Below are positions 9,833-17,906 of a stretch of DNA of 27,407 nucleotides, piece by piece. Under the pieces are notes generated by a model that made no database searches, was not told the DNA's origin, and worked only from the letters and a program-made list of their open reading frames with translations. A program made the translations under genes and the position numbers. The stretch lies in assembly GCA_902619055.1 (NCBI GenBank), contig CACNCW010000006.1:1-27407 (forward strand), read 5' to 3'. The first letter of the stretch is position 1, and each line of letters starts with the position of its first letter. This stretch comes from an uncultured Alphaproteobacteria bacterium (GTDB taxonomy: Bacteria > Pseudomonadota > Alphaproteobacteria > HIMB59 > GCA-002718135).

Positions 9833-10108
9833 TTAATTGTTTACTGAATCTTTTAAAGCTTTTCCTACAGTAAATTTAGGTCTTTTGGATGCTGGTATTT
9901 GAATTGATTCACCTGTTCTAGGATTTCTACCAGTCGTTGCTTTTCTGTGGCTCACGCTAAAATTACCAAAACCTACAATACTAACCTTTTCATCTCTTTT
10001 TAAGGAATTAGTAATTGCATCTAGAAAGCTTTCAATAGCTCTAGTTGCGTCAGATTTAGATAGTCCTGCGGAAGATGCTACAGATGCGATAAGATCATTT
10101 TTATTCAC
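9833..10108 (-). CDS. hup: DNA-binding protein HU
   Basis: Histone-like nucleoid protein (91 aa) that bends DNA as a dimer. The full family pattern is present: MNKNDLIASVASSAGLSKSD at the N-terminus, VSIVGFGNFSV, the arm motif RNPRTGESIQIPASKRPKF and KALKDSVN at the end. The start is GTG at 10108, with a strong ribosome binding site AAGGAG (10121-10116) seven bases upstream, one of the few clear ones in this region and fitting for an abundant protein. It follows lon as in many alphaproteobacteria. Confidence 0.97.
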   Translation of the reverse strand: MNKNDLIASVASSAGLSKSDATRAIESFLDAITNSLKRDEKVSIVGFGNFSVSHRKATTGRNPRTGESIQIPASKRPKFTVGKALKDSVNN

Positions 10109-10136
10109 TTTTAATCTCCTTTATTAATTTTTACTG

Positions 10137-10164
10137 ATAATTCTTTGTTTTTTCTACAAGTCAA
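10137..10164 (-). promoter_or_regulatory. Candidate promoter of hup
   Basis: In the 136-base gap between lon and hup the minus strand carries TTGACT (10164-10159) and, 16 bases later, AATTAT (10142-10137). Five of six and four of six positions match sigma-70 boxes. It would give a leader of roughly 20 bases with the AAGGAG site. A palindrome TTTCCCGGAAA sits upstream at about 10180-10190 and has no loop, so it is not a terminator. Confidence 0.45.
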
Positions 10165-10244
10165 CATTATTATTTAAAATTTCCCGGAAACTAAGGAATT
10201 TAACAATTAAATGGCTAAATTACTAATTTTCTTCAAAAAAAATA

Positions 10245-12611
10245 TTAATGTGTACTCGTTGTATTTTGATTATTTTTTATTTGAGATTCGGTTAAATTTA
10301 ACGGAATTATTGGTTTAGTTAATGTGTGCTCGAGAATTGAAAAAGCATCAGAAACAGGTATTATCTTAATTCCCTTGATAACTTCTTTATCGAACTCAGA
10401 TACTTCTCTAAAATTTTCCTGCGGTATCAGTACTTTTTTTATTCCTACTCTACTAGCAGCATATATTTTTTCTTTTAAACCACCGATAGGAAGCACACGT
10501 CCTCTAAGTGTAATTTCTCCAGTCATTGCAACATCTCTTTTGACTTTATTATTAGTCAGTGATGACACTAGAGAATTAAAAATTGCAATGCCTGCACTTG
10601 GACCATCTTTAGGTGTAGCGCCTTCAGGAACATGAATATGAATATCATAATTTTCAAAATCTTTTGGATTTATACCTAAACTAACTGATTTAGATTTAAC
10701 ATAAGAAGTGGCAGCCTGAATTGATTCTCTCATTACTTCACCTAACTTACCTGTAATTGTCAGTTTACCTTTTCCAATTGATAAAATAACTTCAACTGAT
10801 AAAATTTCTCCACCAACTTCTGTCCACGCCAAACCATTAGTAACACCAACTAAATTCTTCTTTTCAATTTCGCTAGATCTGTATTTTGCTACTCCTAAAA
10901 GATCTTGTAAAGATTTGTCATTTAAATTTACTTTTTTCAATCTTGAGGTTTCTAACTTTTTTACAGTTTTTCTGCAAACCTTAGAAATTTCTTTTTCAAG
11001 ACTTCTGACTCCAGCTTCTTTAGTATAATTTCTGATTATTAAATTTAAAACTTTAGAATTAAATGAAATTTCAGATTTTTTTATTCCATGATTTTTAATT
11101 TGTTTTGGAACCAAATATCTTTTTGCAATTTGGTTTTTTTCTTTTTCTGTGTAACCAGGTATTCTTATGACTTCCATTCTATCAAGAAGAGCAGGTGGAA
11201 TATTAAGTGTATTAGCTGTGCATACAAACATTACATCTGATAGATCATAGTCAAGCTCTAAGTAATGATCGTTAAATTTACTATTTTGTTCAGGATCAAG
11301 AACCTCTAGAAGTGCAGAAGAAGGATCACCTCTCCAATCAGAACCGAGTTTGTCAATTTCGTCTAATAAAATAAGTGGGTTAGAAGATTTTGATTTTTTC
11401 ATTGCTTGAATAAATCTTCCTGGCATTGATCCAATATATGTCTTTCTATGTCCTCTAATTTCAGCTTCATCTCTTACACCACCAAGAGACATCCTCACAA
11501 AACTTCTTCCAGTAGAATTTGCAATAGATTTCCCAAGAGAAGTTTTCCCAACTCCTGGAGGCCCTACTAAACATAGTATTGGACCTTTAAGTTTGTTAGT
11601 TCTTTTTTGTACTGCTAGGTATTCGAGAATTCTTTCTTTAACTTTATCTAGACCGTAGTGGTCATTCTCTAAAATAGTTGATGCTTTATTAATATTTTGA
11701 GAGATTGGATCAGGGTTATTCCATGGAATAGAAGTTACCCAGTCCAAATAGTTTCTAATTACAGTTGCCTCAGCTGACATAGGGCTCATATTTTTTAATT
11801 TTTTAATCTCTGAGGTACATTTTTCTTTAGCTTCTTTAGATAAATTGTATTGATTTAGTTTTTTCTCAAGTTCAGCAATTTCATCCAAATCTTCATTTTC
11901 TCCCAATTCTTTTTGAATTGCTTTCATTTGTTCATTTAGATAATATTCTTTCTGCGTTTTCTCCATTTGTCTTTTAACACGACCTTTGATTTTTTTTTCA
12001 ACTTGGAAAGAGTCTATTTCAGATACTAAGTAACCGTAGATTTTATTCAGTCTTTCTTCTGTATTTATAATTTCTAAAATTTCTTGCTTTTGAGATAAAG
12101 AAATTGAAATATTGGATACTATTATATCAACAATTTTATCAGGATCATTCAATATTTTTACATTATTAATTACATCCTGTGAAACTTTTTTGTTAATTTT
12201 TTGAAATTCAACAAATTGTTCAATGATAAGTTTTTGTAATGCTTTTATATGTGAATTTTTTTTTGCTTTTTGATTAATTTCAGTAATTGAAGCGGTTATA
12301 AATTCTTTATTAAAATTTATTTTATTAACTTTTGCTCTTTGTATACCTTCAACTAATACCTTAAGAGTGCCATCTGGAAGTTTTAATAGTTGAATAATTT
12401 TTGCAACAGTTCCAAATGAATATAGGTTCTCCTTATCAGGGTTATCAACTTTAGAATTTTTTTGAGATAGCAAAAAAATTTTTTTATCACCAGTCATAAC
12501 ATGGTTAAGAGCGTTTACTGATTGCTCTCTTCCAACAAATAATGGCGCTATCATATTAGGAAACACTACTATGTCTCTAAGAGGAAGAACAGGAATTATA
12601 TTTTTCACCAT
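10245..12611 (-). CDS. lon: ATP-dependent protease Lon
   Basis: Cytoplasmic AAA+ serine protease (788 aa, normal length) that degrades damaged and regulatory proteins. The N-terminal substrate domain begins IPVLPLRDIVVFPNMIAPLF. The AAA+ module has Walker A GPPGVGKTSLGKS and Walker B LILLDEIDKLG. The proteolytic domain has Ser672 in PKDGPSAGIAI and Lys715 in GGLKEK, the catalytic dyad 43 residues apart as expected. It is 30 bases downstream of clpX and probably in the same transcript. No ribosome binding site is visible. Confidence 0.97.
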   Translation of the reverse strand: MVKNIIPVLPLRDIVVFPNMIAPLFVGREQSVNALNHVMTGDKKIFLLSQKNSKVDNPDKENLYSFGTVAKIIQLLKLPDGTLKVLVEGIQRAKVNKINFNKEFITASITEINQKAKKNSHIKALQKLIIEQFVEFQKINKKVSQDVINNVKILNDPDKIVDIIVSNISISLSQKQEILEIINTEERLNKIYGYLVSEIDSFQVEKKIKGRVKRQMEKTQKEYYLNEQMKAIQKELGENEDLDEIAELEKKLNQYNLSKEAKEKCTSEIKKLKNMSPMSAEATVIRNYLDWVTSIPWNNPDPISQNINKASTILENDHYGLDKVKERILEYLAVQKRTNKLKGPILCLVGPPGVGKTSLGKSIANSTGRSFVRMSLGGVRDEAEIRGHRKTYIGSMPGRFIQAMKKSKSSNPLILLDEIDKLGSDWRGDPSSALLEVLDPEQNSKFNDHYLELDYDLSDVMFVCTANTLNIPPALLDRMEVIRIPGYTEKEKNQIAKRYLVPKQIKNHGIKKSEISFNSKVLNLIIRNYTKEAGVRSLEKEISKVCRKTVKKLETSRLKKVNLNDKSLQDLLGVAKYRSSEIEKKNLVGVTNGLAWTEVGGEILSVEVILSIGKGKLTITGKLGEVMRESIQAATSYVKSKSVSLGINPKDFENYDIHIHVPEGATPKDGPSAGIAIFNSLVSSLTNNKVKRDVAMTGEITLRGRVLPIGGLKEKIYAASRVGIKKVLIPQENFREVSEFDKEVIKGIKIIPVSDAFSILEHTLTKPIIPLNLTESQIKNNQNTTSTH

Positions 12612-12641
12612 ATTATATAAATGTCTATATATTGATTAAAA

Positions 12642-13907
12642 TCAAGAGTTATTGGACATTAATTTTTGATTATTTTCTTTATTAGAATATATCAAAATCG
12701 GATTAGATTTTTTTGCAATTACTTCTTTATTTATTACTACTTTATATAAATCTTTTTGATCTGGAACTTTGTACATAAGATCCATTAACACCCCTTCGAT
12801 TATAGACCTTAAACCTCTTGCGCCGGTATTTTGAGATACTGCTAACTTTGCAATTTCTTTTAAGGCATCTTCTTTGATTTCCAATTTTACTCCATCCATT
12901 TTCATAAGAGATTCAAATTGCTTTACAATAGCGTTTTTTGGCTGAGTCATTATTTCAATTAGCATATCCTCGTTTAATTCACTTAAAGTAGTTATTACTG
13001 GCAATCTTCCAATAAATTCTGGTATCATTCCAAATTTTAATAAATCTTGGTTCTCAAGTTCTTTAAGTGATGCTCCAATAGTTTTTTTTGGCTCTAAATC
13101 TAATTTAGAATTAAAACCTATTGCAGTACCTTTTAAACGATAATTTATGATCTCTTCTAACCCTGAAAATGCACCTCCACATATGAAAAGTATGTTAGAA
13201 GTGTCTACCTGTAGGAACTCTTGCTGAGGATGTTTTCTTCCTCCTTGTGGTGGAACACTGGCTATTGTACCTTCCATAATTTTAAGAAGAGCTTGTTGAA
13301 CTCCTTCTCCAGAAACATCTCTAGTAATTGAAGGATTATCACTTTTTCTTCCAATTTTATCAATTTCGTCAATATACACTATACCTTTTTGTGCACGTTC
13401 AACATTATAATCAGACGCTTGCAATAATTTAAGAATTATATTTTCAACATCCTCTCCAACGTATCCTGCTTCTGTTAAACTTGTTGCATCAGCAACTGTA
13501 AAAGGAACATCTAGAATTTTTGCTAATGTTTGAGCTAATAATGTTTTACCAGTTCCAGTTGGACCAACTAAAAGAATATTTGATTTTGAAATTTCGATAT
13601 TATCATTTTCTAAATTAGAAGATAATCTTTTATAATGATTGTAGACTGCTACAGAGAGTATTTTTTTTGAATCTTTTTGACCTATAACATAATCATTTAG
13701 AAATTTATTAATTTCTGAGGGCTTCGGTATATCTTTTTTAATCTTGAATTTATTATTTTTATTATCTTCTTTAATGATGTCCATGCATAATTCTACGCAT
13801 TCATCACATACAAAGACAGTTGGTCCAGCTATTAACTTTTTAACTTCTTTTTGATTTTTGCCACAAAAAGAGCAAAACAATGAATCTTTATCATTTTTTT
13901 TATTCAT
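12642..13907 (-). CDS. clpX: ATP-dependent Clp protease ATP-binding subunit ClpX
   Basis: Unfoldase that feeds substrates to ClpP (421 aa). The N-terminal zinc-binding domain has CSFC/CDEC (Cys12, 15, 34, 37). Walker A GPTGTGKT is at 115-122; Walker B reads [11 protein letters not shown]. The pore loop GYVGEDVEN and the IGF-type ClpP-contact segment ([10 protein letters not shown]) are present. The ATG overlaps the clpP stop (TAATG), indicating translational coupling of the two partners. Confidence 0.97.
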   Translation of the reverse strand: MNKKNDKDSLFCSFCGKNQKEVKKLIAGPTVFVCDECVELCMDIIKEDNKNNKFKIKKDIPKPSEINKFLNDYVIGQKDSKKILSVAVYNHYKRLSSNLENDNIEISKSNILLVGPTGTGKTLLAQTLAKILDVPFTVADATSLTEAGYVGEDVENIILKLLQASDYNVERAQKGIVYIDEIDKIGRKSDNPSITRDVSGEGVQQALLKIMEGTIASVPPQGGRKHPQQEFLQVDTSNILFICGGAFSGLEEIINYRLKGTAIGFNSKLDLEPKKTIGASLKELENQDLLKFGMIPEFIGRLPVITTLSELNEDMLIEIMTQPKNAIVKQFESLMKMDGVKLEIKEDALKEIAKLAVSQNTGARGLRSIIEGVLMDLMYKVPDQKDLYKVVINKEVIAKKSNPILIYSNKENNQKLMSNNS

Positions 13908-14518
13908 TACTTCCTGGCCTTTACAACTTTGTCTATCAAACCAAATTTAATTGCTTCATCAGCGGAGAAATACTTATCTCTTTCCATGATACTTGAAATC
14001 TCCGATAATTTTTTTCCTGTATGTTTTGAATAAATTTCATTTAATTTCAATTTTGTTTTTTTAATTTCATTAGTTTGTATTTCAATATCTGTAACCTGTC
14101 CTTGCATACCGCCACTAGGTTGATGAACCATAATTCTTGAATTTGGAAGAGAAAATCTCATTCCTTTTTCACCGGCAGTTAAAAGCAGAGATCCTGCTGA
14201 TGCTGCTTGTCCTATACAAATAGTCATAATTTTTGAAGAAACATATTGCATAGTATCATAAATAGCTAATCCAGACCAAACGATACCACCTGGGGAATTA
14301 ATATAAAAAGAAATCTCTTTTTTTGGATTTTCAGACTCTAGAAATAATATTTGAGCGCAAATTAAACTTGCAACATTATCATCAATAGGGCCAGTTAAAA
14401 AAATTATTCTTTCTTTTAACAATCTTGAATATATGTCATAAGACCTTTCGCCTCTTGATGATTGCTCAACAACCATTGGTATAAGATTATTTGTAATATT
14501 ATCTATAGGATCTATCAT
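13907..14518 (-). CDS. clpP: ATP-dependent Clp protease proteolytic subunit ClpP
   Basis: Serine peptidase subunit forming the double-heptamer proteolytic chamber (203 aa). The catalytic triad is visible: Ser107 in GQAASAGS, His132 in MVHQPSGG and Asp181 in MERDKYFSA. The N-terminal part includes the loop [20 protein letters not shown] typical of the family. The start overlaps the trigger factor stop by four bases (ATGA). Confidence 0.98.
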   Translation of the reverse strand: MIDPIDNITNNLIPMVVEQSSRGERSYDIYSRLLKERIIFLTGPIDDNVASLICAQILFLESENPKKEISFYINSPGGIVWSGLAIYDTMQYVSSKIMTICIGQAASAGSLLLTAGEKGMRFSLPNSRIMVHQPSGGMQGQVTDIEIQTNEIKKTKLKLNEIYSKHTGKKLSEISSIMERDKYFSADEAIKFGLIDKVVKARK

Positions 14519-15867
14519 TTTTTTGTATCTTTAATATCAAATGTTTTAACTTCAAGTTTTTTATAATCATCCTCATCTAATTTTATAACATTTGTTTTCG
14601 ATTTGGAAATAATTGAATCAATTACTTTTTGCTCAATAAGAGGTGCTCGAATCGTATCTAGCGATGATGGATTTTTTTCGAAATACTCCATAATTTGCTT
14701 TTCTTGACCGGGATATTGGCTAGTATATTCTAGTATACCCTTGTTAATTTCTTCTTCAGATACAACAACTTTTTCTTCTGAAGCAATATGTTGCATTAAT
14801 AAACCAAGCTTAACCCTTCTTTCTGAAATTTTTTTATATCTTTTTTTAAGATCTTCATCTTTTAATAGCTTGTCATCCTCATCTAAACTGCCTTCTTTTT
14901 TAGCTTGCTCTAAACGATTCCATATTTGATTAAAGTCATCTTCTAGTACTCCGTCAGGTAATTCAAATTTATAATTATTATCTAAAAGATCCATCAATTC
15001 TTTTTTTTCTATTTGTTTTATTCCTTGCTCATATTGAGTTTTCATATTACTTACAAGAAATTCTTTAAGATCTTTTTCTGTTTTAAATCCATTTTTATCT
15101 AAAAACTCTTTTGTAAGTTCAAATTTAATTTTTTCTTCAATTGAAATTATTTCAAAATTAAAAATCGTTTTTTTAAATTTATCATCTTTAAGAACTTTGG
15201 ATAAGTTGATTTTTAATTCAATTTTATCTCCAGCTTTTACTTTTTTTTCAATCAATTCTTTATTTAAACCTGGAAGTATTCCATCATCAAAACCCAAATC
15301 AATGGGAAAATTTTTTTGAGATTTTAAATATTCTGGAAGGCCTTCTTGTGAGGAGTCAAAATTAACAATAACCTTATCAGTATTTTTTACTTGTCTTGAA
15401 CTTTCAATTTTTTTAAAGTTTTTTTGTGAGGCAATAAAATTCTTAAATTGATTTTCTTCTACTTTTTTACTTAATTTAATTTCATACTTATTAATTTTAA
15501 GATCTTTAAAATCTTTGAGTTTAATTTCTGGTTTTAAATCAAATTTTAAATTTATAGTTATTGGTTTATTTTTTTCATAGTTACTTAACTCAACCTTAGG
15601 AGCTCTAAATAGAGAAAACTTTTTTTCATCAATTAATTTTTTTGTATTTATATCTATCACTTTTTGAATTACTTCATTTAAGACATTATCTTCATATTTT
15701 TTTTTAACAATATTTAGTGGAGCTTTACCTTTTCTAAAACCAGGAATATTTACAGTAGGAAGCAATTGATTTATTTTATTATCAACTTCAATATCAATTT
15801 CTTCATAAGGAATTTCTAAGGAGAATTCCTTATAAAGTTTTGTTGATTTTAATTCTTTTGTATTCAT
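14515..15867 (-). CDS. tig: Trigger factor (ribosome-bound chaperone)
   Basis: Chaperone that binds nascent chains at the ribosomal exit (450 aa, normal length). The ribosome-docking signature is in [19 protein letters not shown] near residues 40-58. A peptidyl-prolyl isomerase-like middle domain (about 150-240) is followed by a long helical C-terminal arm rich in lysine and glutamate. Overall conservation outside the N-terminus is low, as usual. It is the first protein gene of the tig-clpP-clpX-lon series, 16 bases after tRNA-Leu. Confidence 0.95.
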   Translation of the reverse strand: MNTKELKSTKLYKEFSLEIPYEEIDIEVDNKINQLLPTVNIPGFRKGKAPLNIVKKKYEDNVLNEVIQKVIDINTKKLIDEKKFSLFRAPKVELSNYEKNKPITINLKFDLKPEIKLKDFKDLKINKYEIKLSKKVEENQFKNFIASQKNFKKIESSRQVKNTDKVIVNFDSSQEGLPEYLKSQKNFPIDLGFDDGILPGLNKELIEKKVKAGDKIELKINLSKVLKDDKFKKTIFNFEIISIEEKIKFELTKEFLDKNGFKTEKDLKEFLVSNMKTQYEQGIKQIEKKELMDLLDNNYKFELPDGVLEDDFNQIWNRLEQAKKEGSLDEDDKLLKDEDLKKRYKKISERRVKLGLLMQHIASEEKVVVSEEEINKGILEYTSQYPGQEKQIMEYFEKNPSSLDTIRAPLIEQKVIDSIISKSKTNVIKLDEDDYKKLEVKTFDIKDTKK

Positions 15868-15883
15868 AATTATTCAAACCTGA

Positions 15884-15968
15884 TGGTAGGCCGGAAAGGA
15901 CTTGAACCTTCACACCTCGCGGCACTAGAACCTAAATCTAGCGTGTCTACCAATTCCACCACCGGCCC
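15884..15968 (-). tRNA. tRNA-Leu (UAG)
   Basis: An 85-nt class-II tRNA with a long variable arm on the minus strand. The acceptor GGGCCGG pairs with CCGGCCT (one terminal G-U), the D-arm reads GGAATTGGTAGAC, the anticodon loop holds TAG, the T-arm is GAAGG-TTCAAGT-CCTTT, and ACCA is encoded. It lies directly upstream of tig, from which it is 16 bases away, so a tRNA-mRNA joint transcript is possible. Confidence 0.97.
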
Positions 15969-16034
15969 TATTATTATTAGCCTTTTATGTACAATAAATT
16001 AAAAAACAATAGAGAAAATTAACTAAATCGCATA

Positions 16035-16112
16035 TGGGGCGAACGATGGGATTCGAACCCACGGCATCAGGCACCACAAGCCTGCGCTCTAACCAACTGA
16101 GCTACGTTCGCC
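16035..16112 (-). tRNA. tRNA-His (GUG), with encoded G-1
   Basis: A 78-nt cloverleaf on the minus strand: anticodon loop TTGTGGT with GTG, acceptor GCGAACG/CGTTCGC, an extra 5' G (G-1, at 16112) opposite C73, and encoded CCA. G-1:C73 is the classical identity element for histidyl-tRNA synthetase, encoded here in the gene. Confidence 0.97.
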
Positions 16113-16165
16113 ATATAACTTAATTAAAAAGTTTAATTTTTATATTAAATCGCTATATCAAAAAT

Positions 16166-17323
16166 ATGGAAGTTTCAAAAAGAATATTTGATTTAGAAAC
16201 AGAAACAGCATTTTCTATTCTTGCTAAAGCTAATGATCTCAAAGCTAAGGGGAGAGATATTATTAATTTAGGCATTGGACAACCTGATTTTCCAACACCT
16301 ATAAATATTCAGGAAGCTGCTATTAAAGCAATCAAAGATGGTTATCATGGATATACTCCGTCAAATGGCATACCTGAATTACGAGAAGCAATTTCTGAAC
16401 TAGTATTCAATAAATACGGGGCAAATATTCAATCAGAAAATGTTTTAATAACTCCTGGAGGCAAACCTGTAATTTTTATTTCAGCACTATTATTAGGAAG
16501 TGAGGACAAAGAAATAATTTTCCCTGATCCTGGTTTTCCAATTTATAGATCTATGATTAAATATAGTGGTGCAAAACCTGTGCCATTGCAACTTTCGGAA
16601 AATGATAATTTCGAAATTAATACTCAACAATTAAATGAATTAATTACTGATAAGACCAGTTTGATAATAATAAATAATCCAAACAATCCAACAGGATCAT
16701 ATATGAATAAGAAAAAAATTACTGATCTTGTTAATTTATTAGAGCAGTACCCAAACGTATCCATTTTGAGTGATGAAATTTACAGTAATATTATTTTTAA
16801 TAATGAACAAATGCCATCATTATTAGAATACGAAAGTATAAGAGATAGATTAATAGTTCTTGAAGGATGGAGTAAAACATATTGTATGACTGGATGGAGA
16901 TTGGGATGGAGTATTTGGCCGAATACATTAATCGAACATGCCAATAAATTATGTGTTAATTACAATTCATGCGCCACATCTATTTCACAGTATGCTGGAT
17001 TGGAAGCAATAAAAGGCTCACAAAAAGAAATATTAAAAATTGTTAGTGAATTTGAAAAAAGAAAAGAATACGTTTTCAGTGAATTGAATAAATTAGACAA
17101 AATATCATGTTTTGAACCAGGCGGTGCTTTTTATGCATTTCCAAATATTACTAAAACTGGATTAGATGGAAATAGATTTTCAGAAGTAGCACTTCAAGAA
17201 AAAGGTGTTGCTTTAGTACCCGGTTCAAGTTTTGGTGATAATGCAAGCGAATTTGTAAGAATAAGTTTTGCTAATTCTTTAGAAAACATTAAAGAAGCCA
17301 TTAAAAGATTATCAACAATATGA
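16166..17323 (+). CDS. PLP-dependent class I/II aminotransferase (AspC-like family)
   Basis: Fold-type I aminotransferase (385 aa) that moves amino groups between amino and keto acids, usually with glutamate as one partner. The PLP-binding residues are visible: Asn174 in NNPNNPTG, Asp203 and Tyr206 in LSDEIYSN, the Schiff-base Lys237 in EGWSKTYCMTGWRLGW and the carboxylate-binding Arg365 in FVRISFA. The N-terminus has the usual GIGQPDFPTP. Exact substrate (aspartate, alanine or other) cannot be read from sequence. Its stop overlaps the PII start (ATGA), so it is translationally coupled to the nitrogen sensor. It is transcribed divergently from tRNA-His; the 53-base gap is AT-rich without a clear promoter. 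Confidence 0.92.
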   Translation: MEVSKRIFDLETETAFSILAKANDLKAKGRDIINLGIGQPDFPTPINIQEAAIKAIKDGYHGYTPSNGIPELREAISELVFNKYGANIQSENVLITPGGKPVIFISALLLGSEDKEIIFPDPGFPIYRSMIKYSGAKPVPLQLSENDNFEINTQQLNELITDKTSLIIINNPNNPTGSYMNKKKITDLVNLLEQYPNVSILSDEIYSNIIFNNEQMPSLLEYESIRDRLIVLEGWSKTYCMTGWRLGWSIWPNTLIEHANKLCVNYNSCATSISQYAGLEAIKGSQKEILKIVSEFEKRKEYVFSELNKLDKISCFEPGGAFYAFPNITKTGLDGNRFSEVALQEKGVALVPGSSFGDNASEFVRISFANSLENIKEAIKRLSTI

Positions 17324-17661
17324 AAAAAATAGAAGCAATTATTAAACCTTTTAAACTTTCTCAAGTAAAAGAGGCGCTACATGAAATTGGGATATCTGGA
17401 ATGACTTTAATTGATGTCAAAGGCTTTGGTAGACAGCGAGGATCGACTGGAGGGATGGATGCTAATGATAATTATGATGATGAATTTTTAGCCAAAATGA
17501 AATTAGAGGTAATTGTTGAAGATAACCAAGTCGATGAAGTTATAGAATCAATAAAATCTAGTGCATATTCTGGAAAAATTGGAGATGGTAAGATTTTTGT
17601 ATCTAATATAGAGCAAGTATTAAGAATAAGAACTGGTGAAAAAGACAGTGATGCTGTCTAA
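17320..17661 (+). CDS. glnB: Nitrogen regulatory protein PII, with atypical T-loop
   Basis: Trimeric sensor of ATP/ADP and 2-oxoglutarate (113 aa). The body is well conserved: MKKIEAIIKPFKLSQVKEAL, GFGRQRG with Gln39, and the nucleotide-binding end GKIGDGKIFVSNIEQVLRIR followed by TGEKDSDAV. The T-loop is not: where E. coli GlnB has GHTELYRGAEYMVDFLPK, this protein has GSTGGMDANDNYDDEFLAK, one residue longer, without the ELYRGAEY block. Met46 stands at the Tyr46 position, and Tyr52 is offset by one from the uridylylated Tyr51. Partner recognition or covalent control may therefore differ. The gene overlaps the aminotransferase by four bases and lies upstream of glnA, the usual alphaproteobacterial glnB-glnA order. 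Confidence 0.95.
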   Translation: MKKIEAIIKPFKLSQVKEALHEIGISGMTLIDVKGFGRQRGSTGGMDANDNYDDEFLAKMKLEVIVEDNQVDEVIESIKSSAYSGKIGDGKIFVSNIEQVLRIRTGEKDSDAV

Positions 17662-17702
17662 TTTCTCTTTACTTTTGTTTAAAAGCAAGTAATTAACTTA
17701 TA

Positions 17703-17753
17703 ATCGTTCAACTCTTTTAGAGTCGGAAGTAGGCATTGTGCCGAAGGAACGCA
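17703..17753 (+). ncRNA. Glutamine riboswitch aptamer 1 (glnA RNA)
   Basis: Matches the conserved core of the glnA glutamine-binding RNA. P1 pairs CGTTC (17705-17709) with GAACG (17747-17751). P2 is ACTCT/AGAGT (17711-17715 and 17719-17723). The invariant CGGAAGTAGG core follows P2. P3 is GGCA/TGCC (17732-17735 and 17739-17742), then CGAAGGAACGC. Known members bind L-glutamine and control glutamine synthetase or related genes; here glnA lies downstream. Confidence 0.92.
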
Positions 17754-17767
17754 TGCAAAAGTTATAA

Positions 17768-17820
17768 ATCGTTCAACCTATTCTGTAGGTCGGAAGTAAG
17801 CCTAAAGCTGAAGGAACGCG
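17768..17820 (+). ncRNA. Glutamine riboswitch aptamer 2 (glnA RNA)
   Basis: A second copy, 65 bases after the first. P1 is CGTTC/GAACG (17770-17774 and 17814-17818). P2 is ACCTA/TAGGT (17776-17780 and 17786-17790). The core CGGAAGTAAG follows, P3 is AGC/GCT (17799-17801 and 17807-17809), and then GAAGGAACGC. P2 and P3 differ in sequence from copy 1 but keep pairing, so the two copies show compensatory changes. Non-helical core bases are kept. Confidence 0.92.
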
Positions 17821-17854
17821 CATCAAAAGCAGATTTCATAACTAGAGCATGATT

Positions 17855-17900
17855 TAACCGGGTAACGCTGGATGGCATACCCTTTTGTTGAAGTAAGGAG
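17855..17900 (+). promoter_or_regulatory. Likely expression platform and ribosome binding site of glnA
   Basis: Between aptamer 2 and glnA a hairpin GGGTA/TACCC (17860-17864 and 17878-17882) is followed by TTTT. Directly after it, CCTT (17881-17884) can pair with AAGG (17895-17898) of the strong Shine-Dalgarno AAGGAG (17895-17900), six bases before the ATG. The two pairings share C17881 and C17882 and exclude each other. This could be a translational switch; the hairpin with only four U is a poor terminator. The mechanism is inferred. Confidence 0.5.
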
Positions 17901-17906
17901 ATAGAT

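Noticed and set aside
10180..10190. Palindrome TTTCCCGGAAA as terminator of lon
   Set aside because: It has no loop to form a hairpin and no U tract directly after it; chance or a protein site is more likely.
17703..17820. Possible two-unit direct repeat or CRISPR remnant
   Set aside because: The conserved bases are exactly the riboswitch core, while the stems differ with pairing kept; there are only two units and no cas genes.
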